A DNA stretch of 23,643 nt from Didymodactylos carnosus (lineage: Eukaryota; Rotifera; Eurotatoria; Philodinida; Philodinidae), in assembly GCA_905250885.1 (NCBI GenBank), contig CAJNOQ010002575.1, positions 1 through 23,643 on the forward strand, in the 5' to 3' direction. The position numbers and the translations under genes are program-made. The notes below the pieces were generated by a model. The model was given only the letters and a program-made list of their open reading frames with translations, did not search any database and was not told the DNA's origin. Shown here piece after piece: positions 6,908 to 15,560 of this stretch; position 1 is the first letter of the stretch, and every line of letters begins with the position of its first letter.

Positions 6908-9409
6908 ATGATCAAAACGATTTTAAAACTTTTACTCTTATTTTTTTCATTTACAAAAATCAGTTCTTTACCATTACCATTTAATCAATATGCTTATATG
7001 CTTGCAAGAGACAATATTAGACAACATGATTTAGCTTTTCAAAGTAAAAATAATTTGAATGTTAAAGAAAATGTAGTCAATTTATATTTTGAATTACTTA
7101 AATCACATGAATTTAATGATACAACAGAGTATTTTTATCCATCTCAACCTATTGAAACAGAAGTAATTAATATTACGAATAGACCTCTTTATCGATTTTT
7201 GAAGTTATTACCAAAAGGTGGAAATCTGCATATCCATGAAAATCAGATTCTAGACCGAAAACGATTACTAGAAGTAATCCAAAACTCTTCAGAATACGAA
7301 TTATTACACATATGTGATCAAAGTAGTTGTGAAACAGAGAAATATTACCTTAAGTATTTCAAATCAAATATTCCTCAAGGTTGGACAAAAGTTAAAGGCT
7401 CAAATTGGACAATTTCGGACATTGTAAGGAAGACTACTCTCACTGGAATTCTGAATGATTTGAATACTCCAATATATGCAACTGATACAGCAGGTAGATG
7501 GTCTACAGCCAATAAATATGGAGTCTTCAATTTCTATAGTGATTTGGTGAAACACAATGCTACACGTTTTCATTACATGAAAGCGGTGTTGGATAGTTCA
7601 CTTGAAGAGAATGTACAACTTTTGGAATTAAGACGAGGCAGTTTCGGAAGTTTATTTTATTTTAACTCAAGTGGTTCTCGAATATCAATAAGTGCAACTG
7701 ATGAATTAGATTTACTCACTGATTTTAAAAAAGATTATATGGAAAAGAATCCGAAATTGATTGATTTCGTATTCTTACTTTATAACTCGAGAAGTGCTCC
7801 AAAAGAAAATATTAAAAATGAAGTCGACAAAGTAATAGATATTCAGAGACTATATCCAGATTTCATTAGGGGATATGATCTAGTTGGTGAAGAGGATCAT
7901 GGGCATACTCTCTTGTTCCATAGTGATAGTTTAATCCATGCGTTCAATCATTCACAAAATAGTGGTGGATCTTTTAATCTACTTTTTCATGCTGGTGAAA
8001 CAAACTGGCCAGAAGACCATCTCTCATCAAATGATGACGTATCAACATTTGAAAATATCTATGATGCTCTTGTACTTAGAACTCACCGAATTGGTCATGG
8101 TCTGAGCTTAGCAAAACGTCCCGATATGTACCAATACATACGTGATCGTCAAATTGCAATTGAAATTTGTCCTGCAAGTAATCAGTTATTAGGTAACACA
8201 AGTTATTTTTTCGTTTTTCTCCTACTGCTCCTCCCTTACGTAAAAAAATTCAATAGCTGTTATAACAGCAAGGTGGCTCAGTCCGTTAGCGAGCAGACAA
8301 CATGCTTCAAAAATACGGAGTTCGAATCCCGGTGACGGCGGTCACGTGATAGTCTCGGACAAGCTATCTAATGCTCATTGTCTTGGTACCTTTGGGCACA
8401 GATGCAATGAAGTAATCCGGACTGGAGTGATGAAAATTAAAGTTTAAAAGAAAAAAAGAAAAAACTGTCATAAGTACGAACAACAAACTGATACTCGATT
8501 TTGTCAAATGAGGTGCGATAATATAATGATAAACCCCCGTCCACATTAGAAGCCCAGTGGGCTTCTATTATGTCCCGTAAGAAAGGCAAAATTTTCTCAA
8601 AAAGTACCCTATGGGGGCAGGGACAATTTTCAAAAAATTTCTTACCAGACTGGGCTTCTATTATGGGGTGGGATTCTAATGTGAGGGGAGGTTTAATTGA
8701 TTTTTGTTGTCTGTTAATAGGCTATGTTGCTGATTTACGCAATCATCCTGGAATCGTTTATCATCGAAGCGGTATTCCGATTGTATTGTCTGGCGATGAT
8801 CCAGGAAGTTTTGGTTACAATCAATTAACTGTTGACTTTTATTTGGCATCAATGGCATGGGGTTTGAATCTGGCGGATTTAAAACAATTTGCATGGAATT
8901 CTATAGAATACAGTACACTTCCAGAGAGTCGCAAAAAAGAAGGATTTACAAAATGGACAAACGAATGGAATTTGTTCATCGATTCAGTACATGAATCAGC
9001 ATGTAACCACGAATTCACTAATGTAGTACATGTATCAACGATATTCCCTCAATATGGTCCGAACAATTTATCAATAAATGTAACACTTTATGGTTCCGGA
9101 TACGAAAGTTCATTATGTAAAAAAATTATCTGTAAATTTGGTGATACAGAAACAGAAGGTATATTTTTTGATATAAATGAGATACTATGCCCAACACCTA
9201 TTAAAAACGGTGATCTCTCCAATGTACCAGTTTCAATTACGATAGATGGAACTCCAATTGCAACAAATCTGAGTTACTCATTTGTCTCATCATTGATTGT
9301 AACAGACGACAACAGCATAATTTCATCTGAACTTGCAGCTGTCGGGAATGTCAATAAGAATTTGATAGTTGGTATATTAATGTTAGTTTTCTCATTAACA
9401 ATTGTATAA
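6908..9409 (+). CDS. Secreted adenosine deaminase (ADGF/ADA2 family) with IPT-like domain and C-terminal hydrophobic tail
   Basis: Two exons, 6908-8192 and 8721-9409, join in phase 1 across a GGC glycine codon to give 657 residues. The N-terminus is a signal peptide (about 1-20), expected for a family that converts extracellular adenosine to inosine. The metallo-deaminase domain (about 95-520) keeps its zinc and catalytic motifs: HIH (108-110), HAGE (361-364), HRIGHG (393-398) and SGDDP (452-456). After it, residues about 532-616 look like an IPT/TIG Ig-fold: a start with IFPQYGPNN, then CKFG, a conserved-looking Cys-Pro, and a final YSF. The last 16 residues are hydrophobic, suggesting a GPI signal or membrane anchor. 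Typical ADGFs are nearer 500 residues and lack this tail. The start is the ATG giving the signal peptide. Many N-glycosylation sequons (NTS, NRS-type) fit secretion. Family assignment is confident; the IPT call and anchoring are inference. Confidence 0.92.
8266..8464 (+). mobile_element. tRNA-derived SINE
   Basis: The first 70 bases have a tRNA-like 5' head: an A-box-like GGTGGCTCAGTCCGTTAGCG (8272-8291) with a D-stem GCTC/GAGC, and a B box GAGTTCGAATCCC about 30 bases later. The acceptor and T stems are imperfect, so it is not a working tRNA gene. A unique body of about 100 bp and an A-rich end (AAAGAAAAAAAGAAAAAA) follow. Flanking CTGTTATAA (8257-8265) and CTGTCATAA (8465-8473) match at 8 of 9 bases, a plausible target duplication. 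It would need LINE machinery supplied elsewhere. It has the same orientation as the host gene. Confidence 0.8.
8532..8693. mobile_element. 162-bp MITE with TA duplication inside the intron
   Basis: The ends read AACCCCCGTCCACATTAGAA and, reverse complemented, AACCTCCCCTCACATTAGAA, so the inverted repeats run about 25 bp with a few differences. TA flanks both sides (8530-8531, 8694-8695). Inside are a perfect small hairpin (GAAGCCCA/TGGGCTTC, about 8550-8566) and a second GGGCTTCTATTATG direct copy at about 8652-8665. The element ends only 27 bases before the splice acceptor. Confidence 0.75.
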
Positions 9410-9465
9410 AAACATTGGTAAAAAGCGATGTAGATTATTGAAAACTTATTATCCTGCAAGTTTTC

Positions 9466-9471
9466 AATAAA
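9466..9471 (+). terminator. Poly(A) signal of the deaminase gene
   Basis: AATAAA lies 57 bases after the TAA at 9407-9409, in a short AT-rich 3' region. Confidence 0.6.
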
Positions 9472-10178
9472 GTAAAACTCTAATTCGTTCATTTTCAGAG
9501 CCAATGACCCGTAAAATAATAGTTTGGGAAAACTATGTAATTCGATGTGTGTTATCGCATTAAGTGCATTAGCAGATATCCGCTGGGGGCTCTAGATCGG
9601 ATGAAAGACGGTTTTTTGGGAATGTCATATCATGCGATGCAGTTTTTCATGCTGATTATGCTCTGTATGGTGCGTTCACCAGATAACATTTTCATAAAAA
9701 GTTTACATGGGCTCAGAATGCGATTCACTGGTCAAAAACTCTATTTTTGAGATTACAGCAGTTATCTCGAATATTTTTTTTGGAATAATGTGGTATGTTT
9801 TTCCACTAAACTGTATACAGATGCAAAAAATTAAAGGACAAAGTCAATTAAGAGTACCATCTCTCTGTTTGTTCTTGATGGAAAATGTGGATGCCGGTTT
9901 TCGCTTGGCCTCGGATTCTTATCGGACGCAGACAATTAGAACAGAAAATCAATACGTTTTTGCTCAAAATATTTTGATATGTTCTTCGCTAGATTTGTTA
10001 GTTTGTTTCATACAGCTCTCGCCAAAAATTATCTAAGATCTGTGGTAAACAGGACATGCGCGTTTAAGCTAAACAATTTTCCCGCAATACGTTTGACTTT
10101 TTCTATCAGAAACGTGTCAAAATGTTACTGGAAACAATTTCTACGACTGAGTTTGTCAAAATTTTGATACAAGATCTT
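9472..10178. other. Intergenic, possible coding relic
   Basis: No intact gene. A + frame is open for about 37 codons (about 9572-9685, ending TAA) with mixed composition and the run VFHADYALYGAF; I recognise no family. Part of this (9621-9656) resembles 11361-11391, including an exact 17-base match CAGTTTTTCATGCTGAT. Confidence 0.3.
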
Positions 10179-10484
10179 CCCAAGCAAATATCACCTATGG
10201 GAAAAATCTAGATACATTTCGTCTGTAATCGGGCGATACACGACTAGTTGCCATCTAGATTACTAGTTGGAAAAGGGACTTTTAACTAGATGCGTCTGCA
10301 GGTGCATCTAGTAATAGTTAAATCGATCGATTATCGGGCGATAAATCGATAGTTGCAACTAGAAAAAATCTAATAATCGCCCAGTTACTAGATTTCCACT
10401 GTCGTTACACAGTAGTTGCAATCGAGTAAAAATCTAATAATCTAGATGAATCGGGCGATACCAGATTATTTTTTGACGCTTGGG
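10179..10484. repeat. Foldback-like element built from repeated short motifs
   Basis: ATCGGGCGATA occurs three times in the same orientation (10228-10238, 10333-10343, 10450-10460) and a partial copy in the opposite one (about 10374-10382). TAGTTGC and CTAGAT-type words recur between them, and TCTGCAGGTGCATCTAG makes a local palindrome. CCCAAGC (10179-10185) and GCTTGGG (10478-10484) could be short terminal inverted repeats. No target duplication is clear. Confidence 0.45.
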
Positions 10485-10509
10485 TTTGACTTTGTGTGAG
10501 AGACCGTTA

Positions 10510-10917
10510 GGCATACATCAATTAAAAACTGGTGTTCTTCCACAAAAATTGCTATAAATGACCTATAAAGAATTACTCAGAGTTACGCAACCTCTCATTT
10601 TGTAGGGAATTGCGGACTACAATTCCATATAAATAAAAAAATTTCGATGTTATCTGTGATACAAATATCAGCATTCTAAAATGCACTGAAGTCAGAAAAA
10701 AACCCTGTTCGAACAGGTTTTTTTTCTAACTTTAGTGCATTTTAGTATGCTCACATTTTTGCTAGAATTTACTTCGAATTCCTTTTTACAGTCGAACACG
10801 CAAGAGCAAACATTTCTCTACAAAATGAGAGGTTGCACAACTCTGAGTAATTCTTTATAGATCATTTATAACAATTTTCGTAGAAGCCCTAATACCCATT
10901 TTTAACTGGTGCATGCC
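10510..10917. mobile_element. 408-bp MITE with central hairpin, TA duplication (copy 1)
   Basis: Terminal inverted repeats of about 105 bp begin GGCATACATCAATTAAAAAC on the left; the right end, reverse complemented, begins GGCATGCACCAGTTAAAAA. TA flanks both sides (10508-10509, 10918-10919). The central 10671-10750 is a second, nearly perfect inverted repeat closing on CTGTTCGAACAG. A second copy begins at 23384. No coding capacity. Confidence 0.88.
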
Positions 10918-11419
10918 TAGAAAGATCGCATGATTTTTACAAGACCTTTAGTTATAAGCTTTATATATTAGTTAATTCAACACACTTGGCAAATGAAAGA
11001 GGGCCGGTGCAGCGTTATATCATCCTGTCAAGCAAAATTGACAGTCGTCCCATACATAAATAGTAGGCAGAACAAAAATAGAAAGATAAAAATACAAATA
11101 ATAACAACAAGGAATAAAATTAAAAAGACTACTATCATTTCAAAATATAGTGGAGCACAGCCTTTTTTGAAATGCTTTTGTGAGACACATATCGGTTTTT
11201 CAAAGAGCTTCTCAAAATTCTACTTTCAAAAGGGATCTTGAAACTTGTTTCGCTTTCGAAAGGACGTCTCTCGGCCCATGCTATCGGACGCAGTTCGTGT
11301 TACTTGCGACAAAGCATTGAGATAGTCTTTCTCATTCATATTATGTCATTCTTAATCTGTAATGTCATTCAATACAGTTTTTCATGCTGATGGCTCTTTA
11401 CTACGTTGTATAATGTTCT
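10918..11419. other. No assignable gene
   Basis: AT-rich. A lysine/isoleucine-rich open frame (10993-11241) has low-complexity composition and no motif. The short match to the 9621-9656 region is at 11361-11391. Confidence 0.4.
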
Positions 11420-11534
11420 TTGGAATTAAGACGAAATGATTTTGAAAATTTATTTTATTTTAATTCAAGTGACTTTTGAATATCGATAACCTTGAGTTAA
11501 AATAAAATAAATATCCGAAACCACTTCGTGCTAA
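11420..11534. pseudogene. Two opposed fragments of an ADGF-like coding segment
   Basis: On the + strand, 11420-11488 aligns with the deaminase gene at 7622-7690. It reads LELRRNDFENLFYFNSSDF, then TGA (11477-11479), then ISIT; the gene has LELRRGSFGSLFYFNSSGS in the same place. Immediately after, 11491-11534 on the - strand carries a second version of the same piece (SGFGYLFYFNS). The two form a palindrome around a short centre. Both keep codon-level similarity but differ at many bases, so they come from a paralogue or an old copy, not a fresh duplication. No other part of the deaminase is visible nearby. Confidence 0.65.
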
Positions 11535-11551
11535 TTAGACTTAAAAAAAAC

Positions 11552-11740
11552 TTAAAATGATTTTTGTTGAATGATCTTATTCAAACCAGCTTCAGGGAAC
11601 TTATTGGTGTCTGACACGATTGACTAAAACTGTGCGAATACAAGATGTAACGCATCATTGTTCAATAGTGGATTATTCTGAATAATATCTCTAATATCAA
11701 TGTCTCCTGTCGAAGTATTTTGAATATTCATTTTAGTCAT
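11552..11740 (-). pseudogene. Coding-like minus-strand frame with one stop, unknown
   Basis: From ATG 11738-11740 the frame runs 38 codons, meets TAG (11624-11626), then continues 23 codons to TAA 11552-11554. The composition is mixed and protein-like on both sides of the stop, with runs such as TGDIDIRDIIQNNPLL and DTNKFPEAGLNKIIQQK. I recognise no family. It abuts the ADGF-like fragments and could belong to the same relic. Confidence 0.3.
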
Positions 11741-12889
11741 ACGTATAGCTTTCTATCTGAAAGAGTGAGCCTGTTTCTAATATGTATTTATTTAAAAAAC
11801 ATAGACAAAGATTGTTTCCTAGTCGTGATCATTTTCCTGCGTAACCTACACAACTTGTTTCACTTATTAATTATGAATGTAAAAAAACGAAGAAGGAAAG
11901 GTGTTCCCTGTAATGCATTGATATCTATCTATAACTTAGTAGGTATTATTTTTAATCAAACTTCTATTACGCTGACTTATGTTTGCGATACAAAGCTGTG
12001 TAAATTATATTTATTAACTTGTTTATAGGACTTTAGTTAGGAAAAAAAGCATAATTATTTATAGATTACGATCTTGACTGAGCATGATGGACAAACGTTA
12101 ATTGCAATACAATATACGCTATATTCTGTCGTGAATAACAACATCATAACGACTTTCAAAAGAACAACAGAGACAGAACAAGTATCTATCGGAATGAGAG
12201 GATGTATTATTAAATATCGCGATAATTATTATAAATATTGACATGAAACAAGATAAACTTTTAATGAATATTTATCGTCATTTGTTGGGGTAAAGAATTC
12301 ATCACATTAATCTTATCAGTTATAGTGGTAAATTATGTTTTTTTTGCGATAAGACATTAAATGTAGTTCTCGAAAATCACCAAGATAAACAGATGTATCG
12401 CAGTTGACGCCTGTTGTTTTATCTAATATTACAGTTCTAATGTTTCTAACCATTAATTCCCAATAAAAATTTGATGCAGAAGCTCAAATTTGAGAGAAAT
12501 GATAAATTTAGATCAAATTGAGAAAAGTGGAATCAAATGTAAAACATATCGTAACTGACATCTCAGTGCGTACAAATGACTAAAAGAATACTTACTTTTT
12601 CTTCTTTCATGAGTGGAGATATAGGACTGACTTGTAAATCAGATCTCGTACTCTATTTTTGGACTATTCTATTTACGCTGCGGATTTTGTTACTCTGTTA
12701 ATACTGTGCTTTCTTCGTATAGTACTTCGTTATAGTCATCGTTGGTGCTCGTGTTGTTCATTTTTCTTTAATGAGAATGTGAATGCATCTCAACTCTGTA
12801 CCTTTTTTCCTTTCTTCTTCCTTTCATTGACTCATTACCGTTGCTATCATAGATTATATTGCAGCAATATCTTTTCAATGTGTCAATCA
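11741..12889. other. No assignable gene
   Basis: AT-rich sequence without a recognisable gene or repeat. The open frames at 11720-12028 and 12659-12964 (+) are rich in Phe/Leu/Cys/Ser, as expected from unselected AT-rich DNA. Confidence 0.4.
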
Positions 12890-13060
12890 GAGATCTGCAC
12901 GGGTCGAAGATTTTTGAGCAGGTCTGATGATGAAAGTTTCCAGATCAAGCTCGGCTCGGCCTAACCAAACATGAAATTTATCTGGCCCGGCCAGACCAAT
13001 TCTGAAACGTTTCTGACTCAACCCTGCCCGGCCCGACCACTTTTTAAAATTTTCTGGTCC
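12890..13060. repeat. GC-rich degenerate repeat (GCCCGGCC-type words)
   Basis: Against the AT-rich background, words such as CTCGGCTCGGCC, GGCCCGGCCAGACC and GCCCGGCCCGACC recur at intervals of about 30-45 bases, separated by TGAAA/TTTCTG-like spacers. It is a degenerate short tandem array. A related style of sequence (GATCCGAGTC, CCGAGTCCAAGTCCGGGTC) occurs at 19235-19330. Confidence 0.5.
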
Positions 13061-13777
13061 CAGGCGTGATCTTGTGCTTGTATCTGTAATGCTTTTGCTG
13101 GCTAGATGGTGTAAATGTCGTTCTCAAGCTAATACTTATATCTTTATGATTTCTTGGTTTTCATTTTTTCAACCTTTAAAAGCATTAGCTATGGTATGCA
13201 ATTGAAAACGATACGAATAATACAAACGTGCATGCTCACTTTTTGGTTCTGCTAATGGCGAAAAAATAAAAGATCAATGATACAGATTTTGGCAGAATCA
13301 TTAAATCGTTTTATTATTTACTTCCTAGCGAAAATATTCTTGATAAAAGAAAACGACATTCTTCATCTTTCCCTATTCTTCATAAAAGTTTTTTAATCCG
13401 CTTCCAACGACCGTAGTATTGTTAAAGCTATGTAATAAGCTCTATAGAAATCACCAATATGCGGCGAATGTTCATAATTCTTCTCCTACAAAGCATTTCT
13501 AGTGTACGTTGGTTCTGATAAACTTTATCGTATGTGACGTTCTGTTTCCATTCCTAACATGAAGGAACAATACTAAAAGACCCATCTTCAGTATTCGATG
13601 TACCACCGGTAGACCTTAGATTTCTTTGCGAACTTAGAAATCACAGACTGTTAGATTTGTCGTATGTCATCCTAGTTGGTGACTCACTCTCACCTTGCGC
13701 TTATCCTCTTCCCGTGCACGAGTTCCAATCGCTGATTGCCGAAGTGGTCTTAATAGGAGTTTCAATGAACCCGGAGG
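13061..13777. other. No assignable gene
   Basis: AT-rich with nothing convincing on either strand. A 16-base match, GTATGCAATTGAAAAC, links 13194-13209 with 6126-6141, but it is too short to interpret. Confidence 0.4.
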
Positions 13778-13820
13778 AATATCAGTGTATTATGCACAAG
13801 AATACACCAGGCCCAGCAAG

Positions 13821-14014
13821 TGTATTCTCATTGACAATACACAAGAATATACCAGAATACGCAAATATATAAATTTCCGTAAAATGTGCTGAGCTTGGTG
13901 TATTCTCATTGACAATAGGCAAATGTTGCATAGTTGAGTCACTCTCATGCTGCACACACACACACACACACACCCCGACCGCGGCACATATTATGTATTG
14001 TCAATGAGAATACA
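13821..14014. repeat. Three copies of a 19-mer, one inverted, around a CA microsatellite
   Basis: TGTATTCTCATTGACAATA is identical at 13821-13839 and 13899-13917, and occurs inverted at 13996-14014. The outer pair is flanked by related GCCCAGCAAG and CAAACCCAGC, so 13810-14024 may be a small foldback element. Between them are (CA)n at about 13953-13973 and partial copies of the 19-mer. No target duplication was identified. Confidence 0.7.
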
Positions 14015-14039
14015 TCAAACCCAGCCAGTTGTGCGGCCA

Positions 14040-15560
14040 AGGTGTTCGAAAACGAAATGCACTTCGCACCGTGCAAACTGTTGTTTTAACACTTTCATAC
14101 CATTAAAATGAAAACACTCCAGTTCGTTTGATTCGTTCAGTTCGTAAATACACACTGTTGAGAGCATTTTACGAATTTCGTAAATGCGCATTGCTAAATC
14201 CAAGTTGTATACTACTCATTAATTTCCATGTTCGAAGGATTCGCAAATGCGAAGTGTATGATAAAATTAGACAAATCGTAGATGCACCTTGCAGAACGTG
14301 GACGAATCGCAGGAATTTCAAAAACTAGATGTTACTGTTAATTAGCAGCGTTTTACGAATTCGCAAATGCACTTCGCTGTAGACACATGAATTCACAGAA
14401 AGCGGGTAAACCAGATTGCTAGGCGTATGTTCGATTTCGTAAGAAGTAGTTGGTAGACTATCTGTTTTAGTAATTGCACATTGCAATTACTTCGTACGTT
14501 AAAAGTGCAAAGTCGCAGGTGAGTAGCTATGCTAACAATCAAAAATCTTTTACTTCTACGTCGAGAAATCTGCAAATTGCTTGCTCTTTGTACTTTGCAA
14601 ACAATTCGTATGAAAATGTGAGAATTCGCAAGTTCATTGCTGTTAAAGTAGATCAAAATCGAAAGACATTTTCCTCTAGGTCAAAAAATCTGCATCTAGC
14701 GTGCACTTTGCACACTGCAGTCAATTTGTATGAAAATGTGGGAATTCGTAAATGGGCAGCTACGATAATTATCCAAAGTTGAAGAAAGTTTCTCTCTCTA
14801 TATCTCTATAATATGGCACATATCATCATAAAAAACAAATGATGGAATGTGTGAATTCGCAGAATTTAAAACGAATAACTGTAATGTGCAAAGCAGTTTC
14901 GGCATTTCTCGAGCGGTAGGGAAACTTTCGTTCACTTCTGATATTTGTTATGAGTAGTCATGTGTGAAATCGCAGAATTTAATAAGAAATAACTGCAAGG
15001 TGCAAGCAATACGCACATTTTTGCAACTGGCGGGAAACCTTCTTCCATTTCCGATGTTTATCGTGCGTAGTCATGTGGGTTCTAGTTTAGATTGGTGAAC
15101 GACTCGGTCTTGCACATAGTTGGATTCATATTCTACAGTAATGGTTTCCAAAGTGCTCATTTTTACGTTGCTTCAAGTTGACACATAACTTTTGCTTTCT
15201 TTTTTGAAAAATTTACATAGTTCGGCGAATTCGATCTTGCACATCGTTGTTTTAAATTTGGTAGCGACGATGTGCAAAACTGCACATTGCCACCATTGTT
15301 GAATTGCCATCTAAACAGATCAGCGAGTTTTGCCGAATTCGTGTCTGCACATTGATGAGCATATTTTCAACGATGTACAATTCGCCATCACTTCGGAAAT
15401 GCAGATTGTTGAGACGGAAAAAGACCTTGAATAGTTTCTAAATGCAATTCATTCCTCGATACACTTCGCAGATTTGGTATGTTTACACAGTGCTCGAAGT
15501 GCCGGTTAATTGCAGCTAAGTACAATTCGCACGGGAAAACGCAATCTGCGAATTCGTGTT
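14040..15560. repeat. Degenerate tandem array, unit about 110-120 bp
   Basis: GAATTCG anchors recur at 14357, 14622, 14742, 14853, 14966 (one mismatch), 15227, 15335 and 15550. The spacings are 120, 111, 113 and 108, or about twice that. Around the anchors similar words recur (CAAATGCACTTCGC, TGTATGAAAATGTG, TGCACATTG). Two pairs of adjacent units align along their full length: about 14545-14660 with 14661-14780, and about 14848-14960 with 14961-15078. Divergence between units is high, so the array is old. Open frames in it are by-products. One - strand frame of 99 codons (15388-15687) overlaps it without recognisable content. Confidence 0.7.

Larger units (their letters stand above)
8193..8720 (+). 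other. Phase-1 intron of the deaminase gene, swollen by two insertions
   Basis: Donor AG|GTAACA at 8193 and acceptor GTTAATAG| ending 8720. Splicing restores the conserved run CPASNQLLG-YVADLRNHPG typical of the family. Removing the SINE (8266-8464 with one target copy) and the MITE (8532-8693 with one TA) would leave an intron of about 156 bp. The frame also runs on past the donor for 47 codons to TGA 8333-8335, so intron retention would give a truncated enzyme lacking the SGDDP motif. Confidence 0.9.

Noticed and set aside
8266-8337. Functional tRNA gene
   Set aside because: The A and B boxes are present, but the stems are mismatched and the segment continues into a unique body and A-rich tail with flanking repeats, so it is a SINE head.
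8570-8722. ATG at 8570 as the start of a separate gene encoding the second half of the deaminase
   Set aside because: The first 51 codons lie in the intronic MITE and intron end. The acceptor at 8720 joins exactly to the donor at 8193 and restores a conserved motif, so this is one spliced gene.
10671-10750. Rho-independent terminator (strong hairpin with T run)
   Set aside because: It sits at the centre of a MITE that recurs at 23551-23630, and the genes here have introns and poly(A) signals.
6126-13209. Shared 16-mer GTATGCAATTGAAAAC at 6126 and 13194 as a dispersed repeat
   Set aside because: The flanks do not align clearly, and a 16-base AT-rich match alone is weak evidence.
14040-15560. 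CRISPR-like array
   Set aside because: Repeats are diverged, units are about 110 bp without short exact repeats and unique spacers, and the surroundings are eukaryotic.
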